A model generated the notes under the pieces. The model worked only from the letters and a program-made list of their open reading frames with translations, was not told where the DNA came from and did not search any database. From Algoriphagus lacus (GTDB taxonomy: Bacteria; Bacteroidota; Bacteroidia; Cytophagales; Cyclobacteriaceae): 64,000 nucleotides of DNA. Positions 26,013 to 34,308 of the stretch are shown here, piece after piece (the first letter of the stretch is position 1; every line of letters starts with the position of its first letter). The stretch is taken from assembly GCF_003583985.1 (NCBI RefSeq), contig NZ_QXML01000007.1, positions 124,001-188,000 on the forward strand. Direction: 5' to 3'. Both the position numbers and the translations under genes were made by a program.

Positions 26013-27440
26013 TCACTTAATCTTTTCCCCCTCAAACCGAAAAACTTTCATCTTCTTTACCTTTTCCCCTTCGTAAACAAACGTGAAGTTATCTCCATTT
26101 TTTTTGTTGAAATAAGTGGAATCGTTTTGGGGAAGAAGAAAGAAAGACTCTTCCAACCATTCTGCGCTAATTTCCAGACCATTGTCCTTGATGGAAATAG
26201 TCGCCTCTCCCAGTTCTGGAAATTTATAGATTCCGACCAGAGGGGTCCGCTCTTCCACTGTTTTGTTAATCACTTTTCGGATACTTGGTTCGACACCGGG
26301 AAGCTTGTATTCCCTGGCAATGCTCAAAAGAATTTCCTGCATGATGCTGCCATTGTCCGAATTTACCATGATCACTACGGCTACCGGATGATTTTTCCAG
26401 GCCACCATATTTGCCCTAAATCCTTCATCTGCCCCACCATGTCCGAAGGTGTGTTCATTGCTCACTGGACCAAGTCCATGGTCATTCATTCCCGGAATCA
26501 GCATTTCATTTACAGTCCCGGTTTTCAATAATCCATCTTTTTGGTTTTGCTGGATCTGCTGAATTTCTTTGGCCCAAAGGATGAGTTCGGATGGAGTAGT
26601 CCAAAGACCTGCTGCAGCCATTTCCGGGTAAATGGGCCATTTGCCCTCTACTTCCTTTCCATTGGATCGATATCCTGTGGCAGCAAGGGAATGATACTTG
26701 GATGGTAGTGGATTTTCAAAGGTGGAGTTCTTCATTCCCAGAGGATCCAGAACATTCGCCTTCATGATTTCCGGGAAAGTTTTACCTTCCAGATCGGTAA
26801 TCATCAACTGCATGATGGTGTATCCTCCCCCGGAGTACATCCAACTTTCTCCTGGTTTTTTATACACCCTGACAGAATCCGTGTTTCCTTTTCCATCCAA
26901 AACTTCAGATACGGATGGGATGGTATCCCCTTTGTCGTATCCGGGAAATCCCCAAACGGTCAATCCTGCAGTATGATTCAACATTCTCCGGGTGGTGACT
27001 TTTTCAGTTTGGGTAAACTCATTTTCAGGTAGCTTCCAGCTGCTGAGGTATAGATTTACATTAGAATCTAGGCTGATGACCCCTTGCTCTGCAAGTTGGT
27101 GGGCCCGAGTGGCAGCCACCGGTTTACTGATGGATCCAGCGAGGAAAAGTGTTTCCGTGGTGACCAGACGATTTTCAACACTATCGGCTGTTCCGTAGCC
27201 TTTGGCCCATTCAATTTTTCCGTTGTGGAGTACAGCAATGCTTACTCCGGGAATACCCAGTTCCCTCATCCGATCTTCGATATTGAATTGGGGTACCGAG
27301 TCTCCTTCAATTTGGAGGTTGGGTTGTAGGCCATTTTCTATTCTGGAAATTCGCTCGGCCAAAATTTCCTGATCGGTTTTCTTGCTGGGACCACAACTGA
27401 TCAGATGAAGTACAAAAAGGAAGGGGATAATATTTCGCAT
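26013..27440 (-). CDS. Serine hydrolase lipoprotein (beta-lactamase/AmpC-like fold)
   Basis: A 475-residue protein from the ATG at 27440 (MRNIIPFLFVLHLISC lipoprotein signal); an upstream TTG at 27515 would only add a proline-rich leader. The S-x-x-K motif is Ser103-Ile-Ser-Lys106 (LFLAGSISKPVAA), and the second motif Tyr-Ser-Gly occurs in WMYSGGGYTIMQ. The HGGADEGFR motif near 370 stands for the KTG-type triad. A C-terminal beta domain (about 400-475) has GIYKFPELG and similar. The family includes D-aminopeptidases, esterases and penicillin-binding relatives; activity on beta-lactams is not implied. It is convergent with the metallo-beta-lactamase gene. Confidence 0.85.
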   Translation of the reverse strand: MRNIIPFLFVLHLISCGPSKKTDQEILAERISRIENGLQPNLQIEGDSVPQFNIEDRMRELGIPGVSIAVLHNGKIEWAKGYGTADSVENRLVTTETLFLAGSISKPVAATRAHQLAEQGVISLDSNVNLYLSSWKLPENEFTQTEKVTTRRMLNHTAGLTVWGFPGYDKGDTIPSVSEVLDGKGNTDSVRVYKKPGESWMYSGGGYTIMQLMITDLEGKTFPEIMKANVLDPLGMKNSTFENPLPSKYHSLAATGYRSNGKEVEGKWPIYPEMAAAGLWTTPSELILWAKEIQQIQQNQKDGLLKTGTVNEMLIPGMNDHGLGPVSNEHTFGHGGADEGFRANMVAWKNHPVAVVIMVNSDNGSIMQEILLSIAREYKLPGVEPSIRKVINKTVEERTPLVGIYKFPELGEATISIKDNGLEISAEWLEESFFLLPQNDSTYFNKKNGDNFTFVYEGEKVKKMKVFRFEGEKIK

Positions 27441-27653
27441 GTAGAAAGATAAGAACTTTGCCTTTAAGGGTGGTCCCATCTTTTCCGGAACTATAGGGCG
27501 AGGGGTAGAGGGCAAAACATCGTTTTGGAATACAGGGAGAAGGTTTTGGTAGATATCTCCCCTAGTAATTTTACGTGAAGTAGAAGAGATAGGAAAAGCT
27601 TGCTCAATTAATTAATGATTTAGGCAAACAATAAGATTGTACAGGGCCAAATG

Positions 27654-27689
27654 GAGTCTGCGAAGTTACTTCATCCCTATCGCAGACTC
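27654..27689 (+). terminator. Stem-loop with plus-strand T-rich tail, no plus-strand gene before it
   Basis: GAGTCTGCGA (27654-27663) and TCGCAGACTC (27680-27689) form a perfect 10-bp stem with a 16-nt loop, followed by TTTATTTTA on the plus strand. Both flanking genes are on the minus strand, and the minus-strand side has no U-tract. It may end an unannotated small transcript or be a repeat remnant. Confidence 0.4.
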
Positions 27690-27719
27690 TTTATTTTACC
27701 GCTTTTTGGTCCTAATGGA

Positions 27720-28550
27720 TCAACATTGAACTGTTACTCTCAGATAAGTAGCTGGAATAACAGTCTTGCTTGGATCTGAGCTTTGATTCTGGCTGGTGAA
27801 TAATTCAATTAACTCTTGCTGGAGTTCGGTTGATTTACCGTTCTTCTCTGCTGCTTCAAAGGCATTCATTGTAGGTCCGTAATAGGATTTAAATGCCAGG
27901 ACAAATTCTTCCGGAGAATATTCTGCAATAAAAGTAAAAGTATCTCTTTCAAATGAGATGTTCTCCTTGGAAATACCTGCCTTCTCAAAGCGTTCAATTA
28001 CATTACTTTCAACTCCCCATGTCATAGGACTGATAAAGCCCTCCGGAGGGGGAGGAGTAAAGGAAGAACTGATTCTAAGTATTTGGGCCACAAATGTTGG
28101 GTCGCCAGGAATCCAGTTGCCCATTATAATCTTACCTCCCGGTTTTGTAACTCGAACCATTTCTTTCGCAACCTCAAACGGTTTTGGGGCGAACATGGCT
28201 CCAAAAATGCTGATCACACGGTCGAATGATTTGTCTTCCAACCCAATCAGGTTGATTGCATCACCTTCCTGAAATTTGCAATTGCCCAGGCCCTCTTTTT
28301 GGACACGGATATTTCCGGCTGCAACAAGATTGCCTGCAATATCAACACCAAGAACATCAGCACCCAATTTTGCTTCAGGAATAGCCGTAGTTCCGTCCCC
28401 ACAACCTAATTCTAGAATTTTCATTCCGTGACTGATGCCAAGTTTGGCCACTAGTTCCTCCCCACTTTTACGCATAGTTTGAGCTATGCGGGTGAAGTCG
28501 CCCTTTTCCCACAAGGCTTTGTTTGGATTTGTTACCGTTGAATTTTCCAT
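27720..28550 (-). CDS. Class I SAM-dependent methyltransferase
   Basis: A 276-residue cytoplasmic protein with the SAM-binding core: motif I KILELGCGDGTTAIPEAKLG (about 45-64), the acidic strand end DVLGVDIAG, EGDAINL, then DRVISIFGAMFAPKPFEVAKEMVRVTKPGGKIIMGNW. This is the UbiE/Methyltransf_11 pattern. C-terminal residues 170-276 are helical and probably substrate-specific. It is monocistronic as far as can be seen. The substrate is unknown. Confidence 0.85.
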   Translation of the reverse strand: MENSTVTNPNKALWEKGDFTRIAQTMRKSGEELVAKLGISHGMKILELGCGDGTTAIPEAKLGADVLGVDIAGNLVAAGNIRVQKEGLGNCKFQEGDAINLIGLEDKSFDRVISIFGAMFAPKPFEVAKEMVRVTKPGGKIIMGNWIPGDPTFVAQILRISSSFTPPPPEGFISPMTWGVESNVIERFEKAGISKENISFERDTFTFIAEYSPEEFVLAFKSYYGPTMNAFEAAEKNGKSTELQQELIELFTSQNQSSDPSKTVIPATYLRVTVQC

Positions 28551-28960
28551 ATTGGTTGAATTTTTCGCCTCTTTTTTCCGGTTTTCAGCTGCACCGTTTT
28601 TACGCTAAATTTATAATCGAACAATTGAAATCAGCTATGGGAACCGTAAAAAAAAAGACAGGTAACTTATTTATGATTACGTGTTTGCAGGTACTTTCCG
28701 TCCAACTGTATGGGCGTATGTTATAAACTTCCTTTTTTTTCCGGGATACTTTTCCTAAAAATCAGATGGTAATCAGGGTTTTACGGAAAGTCAATATAAC
28801 TTAAAAGTTTTATTTTCTATGCAATAGGTTTAAGGCTGAACGAAGAAACAAAGGTGTTCAGAATGGCCACCCCTTAACCTTCTCAGGAACATACCGGGCA
28901 TTCTCAACCAAATCCTTAAATGTTCGGATTGCCTTTGTCCTTCACTGGTTTGGAGGGTTA
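28551..28960. other. 410-bp spacer with no intact gene
   Basis: The half nearest 28551 must carry the methyltransferase promoter, though I see no TAnnTTTG match. The half nearest 28960 contains a short coding-like minus-strand remnant (28858-28941). No hairpin terminator for the gene ending at 28961 is obvious. The region is AT-richer than the flanks. Confidence 0.5.
28858..28941 (-). pseudogene. Possible C-terminal remnant of a lost gene
   Basis: One minus-strand frame reads TFKDLVENARYVPEKVKGW and two more residues before a stop. This is well-formed protein sequence, but it is preceded in frame by a TGA at its 5' end and has no start. I do not recognise the family. It could be the tail of a decayed gene between the membrane-protein gene at 28961 and the methyltransferase gene. 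Confidence 0.2.
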
Positions 28961-29716
28961 TTATCTGAACAAGAAGAGCTCCACAAATCCTCGCCAAACG
29001 GCAGTTTCACTTGCATTGTTGTTTATTAAGAAAACAATGGCATACAGACCAATCACCACCAACACGGGTTTAAGCGACAGCTGTTTGGATCGCTGGTAAA
29101 TGGCTAAGGCAAGGAGCAAGACCATGGCGAAAAGTTGGGAACCATAGGTAATGAAGAAGTTAGGCTCGAGTTCATAGGCATTTGACCAAAACCCAATCAA
29201 TCGGTCCAAGGCGGGATCAATGGAAGTAAATATGGCCCCCAACATGTAGGTGGCATGGGGGAGGATTTTTTTGCGATGGACAATGGCCAGTACGTAGCAG
29301 ATGATAAGTAAAAGCAAAAACAGGATGCCGATAGTTTGCGAACTGGCTACTCTTCCAAGAACCTCTTCCGGAGTAAGTTGGAGTTCGCCCGTGGCCACCC
29401 GATCCTGGACCCGAAAAAGCACGCGTTCATAGCGTGCCTGAATAAGGAGATAACCGGAGATGACGATTAAGGGCATCAACCCGTAACTTATTTTGCCGAT
29501 GATTTTATGTGCTTGGATCTTCTTTTTTAGGATCAAATAGGGCTGCACCAAACTCATAATGACCCACAGACACATCAAGAATGCATGCACATGTTGGATT
29601 GCTGTTTTGTCCACGGACAATAACTTACTCCAATAGCTGGGGTAGAATCCAAGGACTACCAAAGGCACCAAGAGGAGCAGCCATTTTTCAATGTGCGGGA
29701 ATAAGATTTTTTTCAT
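28961..29716 (-). CDS. Polytopic membrane protein of unknown function
   Basis: A 251-residue protein with about seven hydrophobic helices (near residues 12-30, 43-62, 75-92, 128-148, 150-170, 190-207, 218-235). A histidine-containing helix start (AIQHVHAFLMCLWVIMSLVQP) and IQAHKIIGKISYGLMPLIVISGYLL recall DUF2306-like predicted membrane proteins, but the match is only suggestive. There is no signal peptide beyond the first helix. It lies downstream of the alpha/beta hydrolase gene on the same strand. Confidence 0.65.
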   Translation of the reverse strand: MKKILFPHIEKWLLLLVPLVVLGFYPSYWSKLLSVDKTAIQHVHAFLMCLWVIMSLVQPYLILKKKIQAHKIIGKISYGLMPLIVISGYLLIQARYERVLFRVQDRVATGELQLTPEEVLGRVASSQTIGILFLLLLIICYVLAIVHRKKILPHATYMLGAIFTSIDPALDRLIGFWSNAYELEPNFFITYGSQLFAMVLLLALAIYQRSKQLSLKPVLVVIGLYAIVFLINNNASETAVWRGFVELFLFR

Positions 29717-29734
29717 GTAAAAGATGAGTTTTTC

Positions 29735-29944
29735 TCAAAAAATCAAGCCGGGCTCTTGCTGGTTTTTTCTGAAAAGTAATTGAAAATAAACAGGATGTTG
29801 ATCAAATGCAAAAAGTGCTTCTCGGATCTTGGTAAGGGGAGGGGTAACGAACTTTGACCAATTATCCGTCATTTCTTTTACACTCAGGCAGGTTGTTTCG
29901 TTTAGACCTGCCAGATTAAATGGGGGTACTTTGTCCCTATTCAA
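29735..29944 (-). CDS. Short hypothetical ORF, possibly a remnant
   Basis: A 69-codon frame beginning at a TTG that overlaps the stop codon of the upstream hydrolase gene. It encodes LNETTCLSVKEMTDNWSKF and then a stretch rich in Phe and Gln, ending QEPGLIF. The amino-acid make-up looks coding, but there is no ATG at the start, no recognised domain and no signal peptide. It may be a translated small gene or the decayed end of a longer one. Confidence 0.25.
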   Translation of the reverse strand: MNRDKVPPFNLAGLNETTCLSVKEMTDNWSKFVTPPLTKIREALFAFDQHPVYFQLLFRKNQQEPGLIF

Positions 29945-30891
29945 TGGCTTATTCTATTTTCAGATGGGTTGTATTTTTTTATTGTTTCTCCTATATAGTT
30001 CAATGCTTTGTCGTAGGTTTCAATACCATGACCTACGTTATTATAGATTTTTGATTCTTTCAATGATTTAATCTGCCTTTTTGCATTATCTATTGATTTT
30101 TGATAGGGAAATAAAAGGTCTTTGTCGCCAACGAGTAAATAGGTATCTACTTTAACTTCTTCAAGTTGTTTGTCCATGTAATAAGGTTTTTGAGTTTTGT
30201 CTTTATATCTACTTATGGCAAAAACCTCATAATCTACAAGCATTGTTTCTGAAAATTCTGAAAGCTTGTGATTCGGTTTAGAAAAAATCGCCTTATCGAG
30301 AAATTTTAAGACGTTCTTCTTATTTGGCTTGATGATTGGCAAAAGATTATAGAATAGGTTTTTAAAAGTCAGAGAAAAGGGTTGTAAGCAACCGGGGTTT
30401 AATAAAAAAGCCGCCTTTATTCTATCTGGACTTACAATTCCAAACTTCATACATATCAATCCCCCAAAAGAAGCGCCTGCGATAAAGGCTTTTTCAATTT
30501 TCAACCGGTCAAATACCTCTGTTGCCCAAATACCATAGTCCAAAGATTTAATATCTGGTGTTGATCCCTCACTCAAATTTGGAAGTCCATTTGTTTCCAC
30601 CATAAAAATTCTCATTCTATGATTTAAGTTATCAAGTCCTTTGTCAAAGTCCCAAATGAGTGCAGTAGTTCTTGCGCCTGGAAAAATCACCAACGTATCT
30701 AATTGTTCCTCATTTGTGTTAACACCCCAAATGTGTGTCTTACCAAGCGAAGTTTCTATTTTGAAACGTTCATAGTGTCTTCCGTTATTTTTTTCCAGCT
30801 TTTCCGCCCAATTTTCAAAGTAGGTTAGGTCTGCTGTTTCGTCTTTAAAATTTGACTTACTGTATATTTTCATCGCTATCGGTTTTGTCAT
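29941..30891 (-). CDS. Alpha/beta hydrolase
   Basis: A 316-residue cytoplasmic protein with the alpha/beta hydrolase fold: strand and oxyanion loop LVIFPGARTTALIWDF, nucleophile elbow GASFGG (Ser in FIAGASFGGLICMKFG), an acid in LLVGDKDLLFP, and catalytic His in NNVGHGIETYDKAL. The lid region (about 190-235) is Lys/Asn-rich. Codons are visibly more AT-rich than in neighbouring genes, consistent with recent acquisition. Starts at 30891 (MTKPIAMKIYS) or 30873 (MKIYS) are both possible. The substrate is unknown. Confidence 0.8.
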   Translation of the reverse strand: MTKPIAMKIYSKSNFKDETADLTYFENWAEKLEKNNGRHYERFKIETSLGKTHIWGVNTNEEQLDTLVIFPGARTTALIWDFDKGLDNLNHRMRIFMVETNGLPNLSEGSTPDIKSLDYGIWATEVFDRLKIEKAFIAGASFGGLICMKFGIVSPDRIKAAFLLNPGCLQPFSLTFKNLFYNLLPIIKPNKKNVLKFLDKAIFSKPNHKLSEFSETMLVDYEVFAISRYKDKTQKPYYMDKQLEEVKVDTYLLVGDKDLLFPYQKSIDNAKRQIKSLKESKIYNNVGHGIETYDKALNYIGETIKKYNPSENRISH

Positions 30892-31110
30892 TTTATATGG
30901 TCATTAACCGGTTTATAGTCGCCATTTTTTAGTGCTTTTTTGATTCAGTCTGTCAAATAATTGAAACAAGCAGGTCTATCATTTCCCCGCGAACTTCCTT
31001 CCCCAACTTTCTGAAAGTACCCTCTTCCACTCGCATCTCCAAACCCTAGTTGATCGGAAATGGATTTTTCCCGCCCTTTCCCTATTTTCCCATTCTCAAC
31101 CCTAAGCCAC

Positions 31111-32628
31111 ATGCGCTTCTTCCTGATTGCTTCCCTTTTCTTTTCCTTTTTCTCCTGTCAACCCAAGACCGAGTCGGTAGAGGAAGCCACACCGGAACCC
31201 CTAAAGCCCCGAACCATCGTCACCACCGACGGGGAGATTGATGATGTGGATTCCTTTATCCGAATGTTACTCTATGCGAATGAATTCCGAATCGAGGGCT
31301 TGATCTATTCTTCCTCCATGTGGCACTACAAGGGGGATGGTAAAGGGACGCTGTTCACCTCGGAGATGGAAATGACCAAAACTATGTATGGAGCGAAGAC
31401 GGACCTCCGCTGGCCGGGAGTGGAATGGATGAATCCGCTTTTGGATGCCTATGAATCGGTATATCCCAAACTGAGTCAGCATGCGGAGGGTTTCCCTACA
31501 GCGGAATATTTGCGCTCGGTGGTTCGGGTGGGGAACATCGACTTTGAAGGAGAAATGGAAGTCGATACGGAGGGTTCAGACTTTATCAAAGCCAAGCTAC
31601 TGGATGCCAACATGGAACCGATTTACCTTCAGGTCTGGGGCGGGACAAATACCATTGCCCGGGCCTTGAAGTCCATCGAAGATCAATACAAAGGCACGGC
31701 AGAGTGGAAAAGCATTTACAAGAAGGTGATCGATAAGGCCATCATCTATGCGATTTTAGATCAGGATGCGACGTATCGGAAGTACATCGCACCAAACTGG
31801 CCAGACCTGAAGATTTACTACAATTCCAATCAGTTTTGGTGCTTTGCCTATCCCTGGAAGCGGGCCGTACCGGAATCCCAGCAGTACCTGTTTGAAGGAA
31901 AATTCATGGGTGAGGAAATCATCAACAACCACGGGCCGCTGCTGAAGCAATACTACAGCTACGGCGACGGACAGGTGCAGGCAGGGGATGACGAGCATAT
32001 CCACGGCGATCCCACCAAGTTGGTCAATGCGCAATGGGGAACCTTTGGAGTGTATGACTTTATCTCCGAGGGCGACTCTCCGGCTTACCTTCACCTGATC
32101 GATGTCGGTTTGGACAATCTCAATCAGCCCCAGTGGGGAGGTTGGGGTGGCCGATTGGTGCAATCCATTGAGCAACCCAACCGATGGGAAGACGGCGCAA
32201 CTGTCCTCGATTACAATCCTTTCACTGACACCCTAGATGCCACCTATCCCCAAATCCGCTGGATTGAGACAATTCAGGAGGATTTTGCTGCCCGGGCAGA
32301 TTGGTGTGTGATGGACTTTGCCGAGGCCAATCATCCACCGGTGGTTAAGGCTGTGGGCGGAACCCGCATTTCAGCCAAACCCGGGGAAACACTGACCCTG
32401 GAGGTTCAGACCAACGATCCGGATGGCGATCAATTGGAGACCAAATTCTGGGTTTATCGGGAAGTGGGAACTTACTCCGGTAATGAAAGCCTAAGTATGA
32501 CAGGAAATCAAGCGCAGGTAAGGTTGGATTCAGAATCCACAGGCCAGCTCCATGTGATCGCGGAAGTGAAGGACAATGGAATCCATCCGATGACACGGTA
32601 TGTGCGATTTGTGGTGGAGGTGAAGTGA
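31111..32628 (+). CDS. DUF1593 lipoprotein, nucleoside-hydrolase-like
   Basis: A 505-residue protein from the ATG at 31111 (MRFFLIASLFFSFFSC lipobox, Cys16); an upstream ATG at 31060 would add a proline-rich leader and spoil the signal peptide. The N-terminal DUF1593 domain has the nucleoside-hydrolase-like metal motif TIVTTDGEIDDVDSFIRML and the conserved GLIYSSSMWHYKGDG and VWGGTNTIARAL. A C-terminal cadherin/Ig-like domain (about 410-505) has NDPDGDQLETKFW. Proteins of this family are exported by Bacteroidota and are often tied to glycan or nucleoside-like substrates; the true reaction is not established. Confidence 0.88.
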   Translation: MRFFLIASLFFSFFSCQPKTESVEEATPEPLKPRTIVTTDGEIDDVDSFIRMLLYANEFRIEGLIYSSSMWHYKGDGKGTLFTSEMEMTKTMYGAKTDLRWPGVEWMNPLLDAYESVYPKLSQHAEGFPTAEYLRSVVRVGNIDFEGEMEVDTEGSDFIKAKLLDANMEPIYLQVWGGTNTIARALKSIEDQYKGTAEWKSIYKKVIDKAIIYAILDQDATYRKYIAPNWPDLKIYYNSNQFWCFAYPWKRAVPESQQYLFEGKFMGEEIINNHGPLLKQYYSYGDGQVQAGDDEHIHGDPTKLVNAQWGTFGVYDFISEGDSPAYLHLIDVGLDNLNQPQWGGWGGRLVQSIEQPNRWEDGATVLDYNPFTDTLDATYPQIRWIETIQEDFAARADWCVMDFAEANHPPVVKAVGGTRISAKPGETLTLEVQTNDPDGDQLETKFWVYREVGTYSGNESLSMTGNQAQVRLDSESTGQLHVIAEVKDNGIHPMTRYVRFVVEVK

Positions 32629-32633
32629 AGATT

Positions 32634-32784
32634 TTAACCGCCAAGGGCGCGGAGGTTTAATTGAAGAACACAAAGAAATATTCACCGCAAAGGCGCAAAG
32701 GACGCAGAGGATTGGATTTTTTTAAAAGATGCTTTTACAAGTTTTTTAAAACTCTTTTTGCGATCTCCGCGACTCTGCGGTGAA
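32634..32784. repeat. CGCAAAGG-type inverted repeat element
   Basis: The arm 32681-32710 (TTCACCGCAAAGGCGCAAAG, then GACGCAGAGG) pairs imperfectly with 32755-32784 (ending GACTCTGCGGTGAA) across a T/A-rich 44-nt middle. A partial extra unit (TTAACCGCCAAGGGCGCGGAGG) lies at 32634-32655. The element fills the space between the convergent DUF1593 and YdeI-like genes and could form a long hairpin in both transcripts. Confidence 0.7.
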
Positions 32785-32790
32785 ATAGCT

Positions 32791-33411
32791 TCAATCCATC
32801 ATCCCTTTTCCTGCCATGATCCGGGGAATGCATTTTTCGATTCTGCTGAGTCGGGTAGCTGATTGTTTGGCTCCGGTAAAATGGATCAGATAGCCTCGTT
32901 GTCGTCCGGGTGTCAATCCCAAAAAGGCCCTTTCCAAGCCCTCGTGCTCGGCGAATTTTTGGATTAGTTCCTCCGGAAGTTCCATTCCACCCCGAGGTAG
33001 GGTTTCGATCTTTTTGCCTGACTTTTCAATCGCGATGGCCTGCTGGATGTACTCCCGGATTTCGTTTTCCAGTGTCTTTGCTTTTTCCAATGTGGTAAAG
33101 CGGATGAATCGGCCTTCCTGGGAATTAGGTCCGGGAAGCTCCAGAATCCCATTCGGATCCTCCATCAGACCCCCTTTCAGGAAACTCAGCACACAGGACT
33201 CCACAAAAACACCCAACATAATCACATTTTTTCCATTCAGGGTGTAGGTAGGTACGCCCCATTTCCGTTCTTCGGTGAGTTCGGATTCAAGGAGAAGCTG
33301 GCGCAAAAATTCCAGAATAACAGTCCATCGATGCACTTTGCAGGCAGGAGTGGCGCCCTTTGCACAGCGCATGCAGCCTTCAAGTAGGAATAGGTCGACA
33401 TGGGGATTCAT
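32791..33411 (-). CDS. YdeI/OmpD-associated family protein (DUF1801-like plus OmdA)
   Basis: A 206-residue cytoplasmic protein. The N-terminal DUF1801-like part has RWTVILEFLRQLLLESELTEERKWG and PTYTLNGKNVIMLGVF. The C-terminal YdeI/OmdA signature is AFLGLTPGRQRGYLIHFTGAKQ, followed by SATRLSRIEKCIPRIMAGKG. Family members are small stress-linked proteins without known enzymatic activity. Its N-terminus is unusual in carrying three Cys (GCMRCAKGATPACK), which may bind metal. It is convergent with the DUF1593 gene. Confidence 0.85.
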   Translation of the reverse strand: MNPHVDLFLLEGCMRCAKGATPACKVHRWTVILEFLRQLLLESELTEERKWGVPTYTLNGKNVIMLGVFVESCVLSFLKGGLMEDPNGILELPGPNSQEGRFIRFTTLEKAKTLENEIREYIQQAIAIEKSGKKIETLPRGGMELPEELIQKFAEHEGLERAFLGLTPGRQRGYLIHFTGAKQSATRLSRIEKCIPRIMAGKGMMD

Positions 33412-33444
33412 AGAGTCGTCAAGGTTAAAAGTAAAGTGTTACCG

Positions 33445-33522
33445 AAGGTTCAAAGTTCAGGGTTCAGGGCTGTGAATCCAAGGTTGGACGAAAATCAAAC
33501 TTTGAACGCCGAACCTTGAACA
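33445..33522. repeat. GGTTCAAAG-type inverted repeat element
   Basis: The arm 33445-33469 (AAGGTTCAAAGTTCAGGGTT and following) pairs imperfectly with 33497-33522 (AAACTTTGAACGCCGAACCT and following) across about 27 nt. It sits between the YdeI-like start and the XRE regulator stop. Confidence 0.65.
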
Positions 33523-33551
33523 CCCATTTGAATCAAAATACGAATCTCCAC

Positions 33552-33758
33552 TTATTCATCTCTAAATTCCAGGATATCCCCCGGCTGGCAGTCCAGGGCC
33601 TTGCAGATGGATTCCAGGGTGCTAAACCGGATGGCTTTAGCTTTGCCGGTTTTGAGGATGGATAGGTTGGAAAGTGTGATGTCCACCTTTTCTGAAAGCT
33701 CATTCAGCGACATTTTCCGCTTTGCCATCATGACGTCCAGATTTACAATGATTGCCAT
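33552..33758 (-). CDS. Small Cro/CI (XRE) family transcriptional regulator
   Basis: A 68-residue single-domain helix-turn-helix protein (YozG-like): MSLNELSEKVDITLSNLSILKTGKAKAIRF is the DNA-binding pair of helices, followed by STLESICKALDCQPGDILEF. It is the last gene of a leftward operon, 3 nt after the second DUF2975 gene, a recurrent gene pair in Firmicutes and Bacteroidota. It probably autoregulates through the palindrome at 34908-34930 (inferred). Confidence 0.9.
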   Translation of the reverse strand: MAIIVNLDVMMAKRKMSLNELSEKVDITLSNLSILKTGKAKAIRFSTLESICKALDCQPGDILEFRDE

Positions 33759-33761
33759 GGC

Positions 33762-34298
33762 CTAGACGGTAAGGTCGTTTTCAGATTGGATTTCCATTCC
33801 CTTTTTGAAAATCTGAGCGATCACAAAGACCACTGCGGCCATCAGGAGAAATGCCGAATAGTCGTCCCAATGTTCATAGGCATTTTCGACCGGATAACCC
33901 TGTTTGTCCAATTCCTCATTGATTCCCTGTGCGATCGCTCCCAGGATGCCGACAGCGAAGATGTAATAGCTGATCTTGGAGATCAAGCTGGATATCTCTT
34001 TGCTAAAGGGCTTGTGCAAATTCAGATACTGGAAAATCAGGGTGATCAGATAGAAGGTATAGGCCTTCAATCCATTTACTCCTATGGCCAAACCGAACAG
34101 TATCCCAAAATAGATTTCACTTTGGGTAAAGAGTTTGGATAGATCCAAAATGAGGTACTGATTTTCTGGCGGGAAAACTTGAAACTGCATGAATGCATAG
34201 TTGAACATCAAGGCTCCGGTTTGATAGCAGAGCGCGATGAAGATGATCCAAGAGATCACATGGAGTAATTTGATGACAAAGTCGGTTTTTGGTGACAT
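33762..34298 (-). CDS. DUF2975 membrane protein (second copy)
   Basis: A 178-residue protein with four transmembrane helices (about 12-32, 48-70, 92-114, 145-165) and the DUF2975 pattern: hydrophobic helix pair, HKPFSKEISSLISKISYYIFAVGI, and C-terminal FKKGMEIQSENDLTV. It is paralogous to the adjacent upstream gene and shares its end motif KxGxEIQSENxLTV. DUF2975 proteins are commonly paired with a small XRE regulator; their function is unknown. It begins 10 nt after the upstream paralogue. Confidence 0.85.
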   Translation of the reverse strand: MSPKTDFVIKLLHVISWIIFIALCYQTGALMFNYAFMQFQVFPPENQYLILDLSKLFTQSEIYFGILFGLAIGVNGLKAYTFYLITLIFQYLNLHKPFSKEISSLISKISYYIFAVGILGAIAQGINEELDKQGYPVENAYEHWDDYSAFLLMAAVVFVIAQIFKKGMEIQSENDLTV

Positions 34299-34308
34299 GG
34301 TGCTTGAC

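Noticed and set aside
26013..27440. Class C beta-lactamase gene beside the B1 enzyme, making a resistance island
   Set aside because: SxxK and YSG motifs are shared with esterases and peptidases, the protein is a 475-residue lipoprotein, and no mobile element is present.
32634..33522. CRISPR-like array from clustered repeat words
   Set aside because: Units are degenerate and inverted, with no regular spacers and no cas genes nearby.
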